64,000 nt of DNA from Burkholderiales bacterium (GTDB taxonomy: Bacteria > Pseudomonadota > Gammaproteobacteria > Burkholderiales > SG8-41): the NCBI GenBank assembly GCA_036262035.1, contig DATAJS010000030.1, forward strand, positions 115,212 through 179,211, in the 5' to 3' direction. Shown piece after piece: positions 60,270-64,000 of this stretch. Within the stretch, counting starts at the first letter, position 1. Each line of letters starts with the position of its first letter. Both the position numbers and the translations under genes were made by a program. The notes beneath the pieces were generated by a model. It was not told the DNA's origin, made no database searches, and saw nothing but the letters and a program-made list of their open reading frames with translations.

Positions 60270-61280
60270 TCACGCGAAATAATGCATGCCGGGACGCACC
60301 CGGCCCTTCGCAATGTCCGCGGTCAGGTGGTATTCGCGGTAGCTCAGGCTCCCGGGAATCTTCGCTTCGATCAGCCGCCAGATATTGCCCATGACCATCG
60401 CCACCTTGCGGTTGTAATCCTTCTCGATCGCGCTGCGGACGAACTCGCCCCCCGGGTTTGCGAGCCGCAGGTGGTGGATGATCGTGAGGGCCAGGCCGGA
60501 ACGGATATCCGGACCGAAGAACGCCTCCTGCCGCATATGCTGCATCCAGCCGCGCCCGATGTTGCTGACAGGCTTGGAATACTGCGAAAAGGCCGGCCCG
60601 ATCTGCGCGTAGGATTTGTACAGATAGTCCTTGGTGCGTCCGTGGCGGTCGTACTGCACCGTCAGGCCCTGCGGGACGAAGCCGTACCATGCCGGCTGGA
60701 GATCGTTCGTGAACGTGCCGCCGGCGGAATAGCTCACCCAGTCGTCCAGCGTGATCCAGCCGTTATCGAAGAGTAGGTCGGCGTCGAAGAAGCGCGGCGA
60801 GCCCCTGGCCACGCCGGCGTACCCGGGCTGGTCGTTCACGTGCGTGCCGACGACGTTGAGCTTGAAGAAGACGAAATCGACGTTGCCGAAGTTGGCCAGG
60901 TCGCGCTCGCTGGTGTTGATCGTCACGTCCCCCAGCATATCCAGCAGGTCCGCGAACCTGACGTCCGGCACCCGCAATGCGGCGATCGGAATGTTGCGCG
61001 CGGTCGCCGTCGTCCTGCCGCCGGCGAGCGCCAGCACCTTGGCGAGCTCGAACAGCGACAGCATGCGGTTGGACCCGGTGATCTTGTCCCAGGATTGCGA
61101 GCGATGCTCGAGGATCAGGGGCAGGTTCCAGAAGCGCCTGTAGAAGTGCAGCTCGTCCTGCGTCAGCGGCGGCTGCAGCTCCTGCAGGTCGCGCAGATTG
61201 CGCTGCGATTGCGCGGGCACATCGAATCCGAAGGCCGAAGCGGCGACCGCATCGTAGGCGTCCTGAGTGCGCTGGTCCAT
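60270..61280 (-). CDS. Uncharacterised 336-residue soluble protein
   Basis: The product starts MDQRTQDAYDAVAASAFGFD, with GGGGG a few bases before the ATG. It contains RRFWNLPLILEHRSQSWDKI, RNIPIAALRVPDVRFADLLD, FFKLNVVGTHVNDQPGYAGV and FFDADLLFDNGWITLDDWVS, and ends REYHLTADIAKGRVRPGMHY then FA. There is no signal peptide, membrane helix or motif that I can assign. The two convergent-style LDD and His segments could be catalytic, but this is speculation. It is convergent with the MFS gene and divergent from the SYLF lipoprotein. Confidence 0.5.
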   Translation of the reverse strand: MDQRTQDAYDAVAASAFGFDVPAQSQRNLRDLQELQPPLTQDELHFYRRFWNLPLILEHRSQSWDKITGSNRMLSLFELAKVLALAGGRTTATARNIPIAALRVPDVRFADLLDMLGDVTINTSERDLANFGNVDFVFFKLNVVGTHVNDQPGYAGVARGSPRFFDADLLFDNGWITLDDWVSYSAGGTFTNDLQPAWYGFVPQGLTVQYDRHGRTKDYLYKSYAQIGPAFSQYSKPVSNIGRGWMQHMRQEAFFGPDIRSGLALTIIHHLRLANPGGEFVRSAIEKDYNRKVAMVMGNIWRLIEAKIPGSLSYREYHLTADIAKGRVRPGMHYFA

Positions 61281-61410
61281 GGGGGTCCCCCTTTGCTCGG
61301 ATACTAGCGTCTCGGCCGGCGGACCGATGTCGGCGAATTCCCGACGGGGATTGCTTCTTGCTTCGCACAGGGGCGACGCCAGCTGGGCGTAACGACTTGT
61401 GGAGCAAGGC

Positions 61411-61992
61411 ATGAAGCGACGTGAATTTCTTCTCATGGCCGGCGGCGCGTTCGGCGCCGGCCTGATCTCGGCCGGCTGCACGACCACCCGGCCCAACACG
61501 CCGGCCGACCGCGTGGCCCGGCGGCAGGAAATCGACAGCGCGGCCGACGGCGCGCTGCAGAGGCTTTACGCCAACGCGCGCGGCTCGCGGGAGATGGCTG
61601 ACCGCGCCGCGGGCATCCTCGTCTTCCCGCGCGTGCTGTCGGGCGGCCTGGGCGTCGGCGGCGAATTCGGCGACGGCGTGCTGCGCACACCCATCCGTCC
61701 GGAGGGTTATTACCGCCTCATCGGCGGCTCGATCGGCTGGCAGATCGGCGGCCAGTCGCAGGCCGTCATCCTCATGTTCATGACCCAGGACGCGCTCGAA
61801 CGCTTCCGCAGGAGCAAGGGCTGGACGGTCGGTGCGGATGCCTCGGTCGCGGTCGCGAAAGTCGGCGCCACCGGCGAGATCGACACGAACACGGCGAAGC
61901 AGTCGATCGTCGGCTTCGCGCTGACCAACGCCGGGCTCTATGCGGGCGCCAAGCTCGAAGGCGCCAAGGTCACGCAGATCGACGTCGTCTGA
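61411..61992 (+). CDS. SYLF (YSC84)-domain lipoprotein with a twin-arginine-like signal
   Basis: The 193-residue product starts MKRREFLLMAGGAFGAGLIS, with an RRxF twin-arginine-type signal and then AGC as lipobox. The mature part carries the SYLF domain: AAGILVFPRVLSGGLGVGGE, FGDGVLRTP, YYRLIGGSIGWQIGGQSQAV and a C-terminal GFALTNAGLYAGAKLEGAK. SYLF domains bind phosphoinositides or lipids in eukaryotes; the bacterial role is unknown. An ATG at 61399 adds four residues. It is convergent with ybaK, one base from its stop. Confidence 0.85.
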   Translation: MKRREFLLMAGGAFGAGLISAGCTTTRPNTPADRVARRQEIDSAADGALQRLYANARGSREMADRAAGILVFPRVLSGGLGVGGEFGDGVLRTPIRPEGYYRLIGGSIGWQIGGQSQAVILMFMTQDALERFRRSKGWTVGADASVAVAKVGATGEIDTNTAKQSIVGFALTNAGLYAGAKLEGAKVTQIDVV

Positions 61993-62472
61993 TCACGCGC
62001 GCAGCGCCACGACCTCGGCCCTGGCGACGGCGACGAGGTCGGCGGGCCGCAGTGCGATCTGCAGCCCGCGCCGTCCGCCGTTGACCACCACGTCATCGAG
62101 CGCCGACGCGCTCGCGTCGACGTAGGTGCGCAGCGCCTTGCGCTGCCCGAGCGGGCTGATGCCGCCGACGACGTAACCGGTGGTGCGCTCCGCTTTCTTC
62201 GGATCGGCGAGCTCCGCGCGGCGCGTGCCCGCGGCGCTCGCGAGCGCTTTGAGATCGAGCCTCGCGTCCGAAGGGATCACCGCGCAGACGAGCTCGCCGG
62301 TGTCGAGCGCGACCACCAGCGTCTTGAACACCGTCCCGGGCGCGCGTCCCAGCTCTTTCGCCGCATGCACGCCGATCTCGTCGGCATCGGGGTCGTAGTC
62401 GTATTCCAGCAGTTGAAAGGCGATGCGGGCCTTGGTGAGCGAGGCTACCGCGGGAGTCATCCTGCCGCTCAT
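61993..62472 (-). CDS. ybaK: YbaK/EbsC-family Cys-tRNA(Pro) deacylase
   Basis: The 159-residue protein has VFKTLVVALDTGELVCAVIP, LDLKALASAAGTRRAELADP and the core ERTTGYVVGGISPLGQRKAL, the YbaK editing-site signature. YbaK hydrolyses Cys-tRNA(Pro) and related mischarged tRNAs, or free prolyl-tRNA errors, in the cytosol. A Met at 62460 is an alternative start. The creatininase-like gene lies 3 bp upstream on the same strand, so they form an operon. Confidence 0.92.
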   Translation of the reverse strand: MSGRMTPAVASLTKARIAFQLLEYDYDPDADEIGVHAAKELGRAPGTVFKTLVVALDTGELVCAVIPSDARLDLKALASAAGTRRAELADPKKAERTTGYVVGGISPLGQRKALRTYVDASASALDDVVVNGGRRGLQIALRPADLVAVARAEVVALRA

Positions 62473-62475
62473 GGC

Positions 62476-63279
62476 TCAGCGCGCCGCGACGGATTTGCGG
62501 ATAAGGTCCACCGCGCGCGCGACGGACCGCTCGTTGAGCGCACGCCCGATCTCCGCGGTCGAGCGGCGCGGATCGCCCTGGATGCCGTTGATGCCGTCTC
62601 CGGCCTGAAGCTTCGCGGCGCGCACCATCGTCGCATCGACCGCCATCATGCGCGATGTGTCGCCGACGTCGGCGTGGTTGCCGATCTCGTCCTTGCGGAT
62701 CCCGCGCTTCATCATCTCGGCGACATCGCCTTCGCGATCTCCGCGGTAGTAGCCTTCGATCGCGTGCACGCGCACGCCCGAACCCGCCCACTCGGCGTTC
62801 AGCGCGGCAGCCACGGCGTTCTGGCCGGGCTGGTTGGGACCGCTGTCGCCGATGAACACGATGTCGCGGAATCCGTGCTGCTTCAGGCTGCGCGCCGCGT
62901 ACTCGAGCACCTGGCGGAAGACCGCGTCGGGCAGGCTGATGGTGCCGGCGTAGCGCATGTGGCCGCCGGGCGGATCGATGCTGCCTTCGGGTACGTACGC
63001 CATCACCGGAGCGACGAGGGCATTGCCGAGCGTGCGTGCGATCGCTTCGGCGTTGGCGGCGACTCGCACGTTGTGCTTGCCCAGCGCCATGTGCGGACCG
63101 TTCTGCTCGGTGCCGCCGGTCGGGATGATGACGGTCGTCCTGCCTGCAACGATCGAATCGCGGACTTCGTCCCAGGTAAGGCGTTCCAGGAACACCGTGT
63201 TCGGCATCTGCGCGGACGCGGCGCAGGCAAGACAAGCAAGGAGCACTGCGGTGAAGAGGCGGGGCACGATGACCTCCAT
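62476..63279 (-). CDS. Secreted creatininase-family protein with altered metal motif
   Basis: The 267-residue product has a signal peptide (MEVIVPRLFTAVLLACLACA then ASA) and a creatininase fold. IIPTGGTEQNGPHMALGKHN carries the first Glu and His ligands, but the second motif, usually GDHGG, reads GDSGPNQ, so the metal-binding His is replaced. Creatininases hydrolyse cyclic amides in the cytosol; export and this substitution suggest a different or lost activity. The downstream ybaK is 3 bp away. Confidence 0.75.
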   Translation of the reverse strand: MEVIVPRLFTAVLLACLACAASAQMPNTVFLERLTWDEVRDSIVAGRTTVIIPTGGTEQNGPHMALGKHNVRVAANAEAIARTLGNALVAPVMAYVPEGSIDPPGGHMRYAGTISLPDAVFRQVLEYAARSLKQHGFRDIVFIGDSGPNQPGQNAVAAALNAEWAGSGVRVHAIEGYYRGDREGDVAEMMKRGIRKDEIGNHADVGDTSRMMAVDATMVRAAKLQAGDGINGIQGDPRRSTAEIGRALNERSVARAVDLIRKSVAAR

Positions 63280-63303
63280 GGCGGGCCGCCTTATTATGCC
63301 GAC

Positions 63304-63777
63304 ATGATGCACGCTCGTATCGCACGGACAGGCGACGCCGAAGCCGCAGTCGACGTGCTGAAGCGCTCGATCACCGAGCTGTGCGTGATCGACCATCGCA
63401 ACGACGCTGCGACCTTGCAGCAGTGGCTGTCGAACAAGACCGTTCAAAACTTCCGCGCCTGGATCGGCTCGCTCGACCATTTCTGTGTGGTCACCGAAGA
63501 CGACGCCGGCGTGAACGGGGTCGGCATGCTCAACCGGCGCGGCGAGATCCAGCTTTGCTACGTCAGTCCCGACGCCCAGCGCCGCGGCTGCGGCGCTGCA
63601 ATCCTCGCGGCGCTCGAAGAACAGGCCGGAAAGTGGGCGCTGCCGCGCGTGCATCTGGCGAGCACCGAGGCGGCTCGCGTCTTCTACGAAAAGCACGGTT
63701 TCCGGCCGGGCGGGGAATCGACGTGCGGGTTCGGGGTGACGCGGTGTTATCCGTACGAGAAAAACCTCGGACTGTAG
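63304..63777 (+). CDS. GNAT-family N-acetyltransferase
   Basis: The 157-residue GNAT protein has IQLCYVSPDAQRRGCGAAIL as the acetyl-CoA-binding motif A (V.P..Q..G.G..L) and VHLASTEAARVFYEKHGFRP as motif B. The acceptor amine is unknown. It is divergent from the creatininase-like gene, with only 24 bp between the starts, and lies upstream of the insertion-sequence edge. Confidence 0.88.
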   Translation: MMHARIARTGDAEAAVDVLKRSITELCVIDHRNDAATLQQWLSNKTVQNFRAWIGSLDHFCVVTEDDAGVNGVGMLNRRGEIQLCYVSPDAQRRGCGAAILAALEEQAGKWALPRVHLASTEAARVFYEKHGFRPGGESTCGFGVTRCYPYEKNLGL

Positions 63778-63778
63778 G

Positions 63779-63862
63779 GTTGCCGTGGTGCGTTTACGGC
63801 TCCGGGCAACGCGCCCTACGCACAACCGTCGCGTTCGCCGCGACAGGGCGTAACGCACCGCT
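63779..63862. repeat. GTGCGTTTAC/GCGTAACGCAC repeat before the IS edge
   Basis: TGGTGCGTTTACGG, GCAACGCGCCCTACGCAC and GACAGGGCGTAACGCACC form an imperfect inverted structure related to 14285-14345 and 51603-51650. The adjacent IS630-type element begins immediately after its end. Confidence 0.55.
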
Positions 63863-63863
63863 A

Positions 63864-64000
63864 GTGTACTGCCCCGTTAATTTTTGGTACTTTGCGGTAT
63901 CTCATCTTGGAGAGATCGCAATGCCCCAACGCATGCCCCCGGTCATGTTGAGTGCCGACGAACGTGAACAACTGGAATCGTTGTCGCGGTCGCGCTCGAT
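63864..64000 (+). mobile_element. IS630-family insertion sequence, left end (truncated by the window)
   Basis: After a TA (63862-63863, the usual IS630 target) the sequence GTGTACTGCCCCGTTAATTT then TTGGTACTTTGCGG gives a plausible terminal inverted repeat and is followed 57 bp later by a transposase start. The right end lies beyond the window. Confidence 0.7.
63921..64000 (+). CDS. IS630-family transposase, N-terminal part
   Basis: The visible 26 residues, MPQRMPPVMLSADEREQLES, then LSRSRS, match the conserved N-terminus of IS630-family DDE transposases, where the L-S-x-E-E-R...L segment precedes the helix-turn-helix. TTGGAGAG lies upstream as ribosome binding site. The rest lies outside the window, so intactness cannot be judged. 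Confidence 0.8.
   Translation, partial: MPQRMPPVMLSADEREQLESLSRSRS

Noticed and set aside
1..64000. tRNA, rRNA or riboswitch genes
   Set aside because: No T-arm GGTTCGA-type motif with a cloverleaf context and no known riboswitch core was found by eye in any gap; a tRNAscan/Infernal run could still find something weak.

Overview
The window looks like chromosomal DNA of a GC-rich betaproteobacterium, most likely a member of the Burkholderiales. The evidence is dense GC-rich coding, four orphan Bug-type (tripartite tricarboxylate) solute-binding proteins, a cyo-type quinol oxidase and many small dispersed inverted repeats. I see no rRNA, tRNA, CRISPR array, prophage or plasmid backbone. The only mobile element is the left edge of an IS630-type insertion sequence at the right end.

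Layout. 0-11 kb: the end of a SrkA-like kinase, an alpha/beta hydrolase, a two-gene FAD oxidase/ThDP decarboxylase operon, DUF3025, a membrane diguanylate cyclase, dtd, htpX and a large winged-helix/coiled-coil/AsmA-like fusion. 11-23 kb: an HD phosphodiesterase-like protein, a quinone oxidoreductase, an Ldh2-type dehydrogenase, a Bug protein with an enolase-superfamily enzyme, a heme-domain class III cyclase, two more Bug proteins, a NodB-type deacetylase and a cysteine hydrolase. 23-36 kb: an SRAP peptidase, a Ser/Thr/Gly-rich lipoprotein, CinA-C, a methyltransferase, a CigR/RcnB-like protein, paired paralogous lipoproteins, a class II aldolase, an HpcH/HpaI aldolase, a beta-propeller, acyl-CoA dehydrogenase, CaiB-type CoA transferase and an orphan Cys-rich zinc-ribbon protein.

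36.4-47.3 kb (minus strand) is the most coherent block. A PoxB-like ThDP enzyme is followed by a GlcD-like FAD/Fe-S dehydrogenase, a PPC-domain protein, a 78-residue protein, a selenocysteine formate dehydrogenase alpha subunit (in-frame TGA at 41185-41187 with a matching bSECIS hairpin), its Fe-S beta subunit, an NrfD-type membrane anchor and a 113-residue protein. The last five genes overlap by 4 bp each (ATGA/GTGA). I infer a region feeding electrons from 2-hydroxyacid, pyruvate and formate into the quinone pool. A cyoABCD quinol oxidase operon at 54.9-58.9 kb could discharge that pool to oxygen.

47-64 kb: a small secreted protein, a response regulator, a beta-propeller lipoprotein, an MmgE/PrpD protein, an acetamidase/formamidase remnant, an M61 peptidase, a Bug protein apparently starting at ATC, cyoABCD, an MHS-type transporter, an unrecognised 336-residue protein, a SYLF lipoprotein, YbaK, a creatininase-family protein, a GNAT acetyltransferase and the IS edge. 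Gaps between genes are filled with several families of short inverted repeats. One repeat family appears twice, each time exactly between convergent genes, with a strong hairpin that could terminate from both sides.
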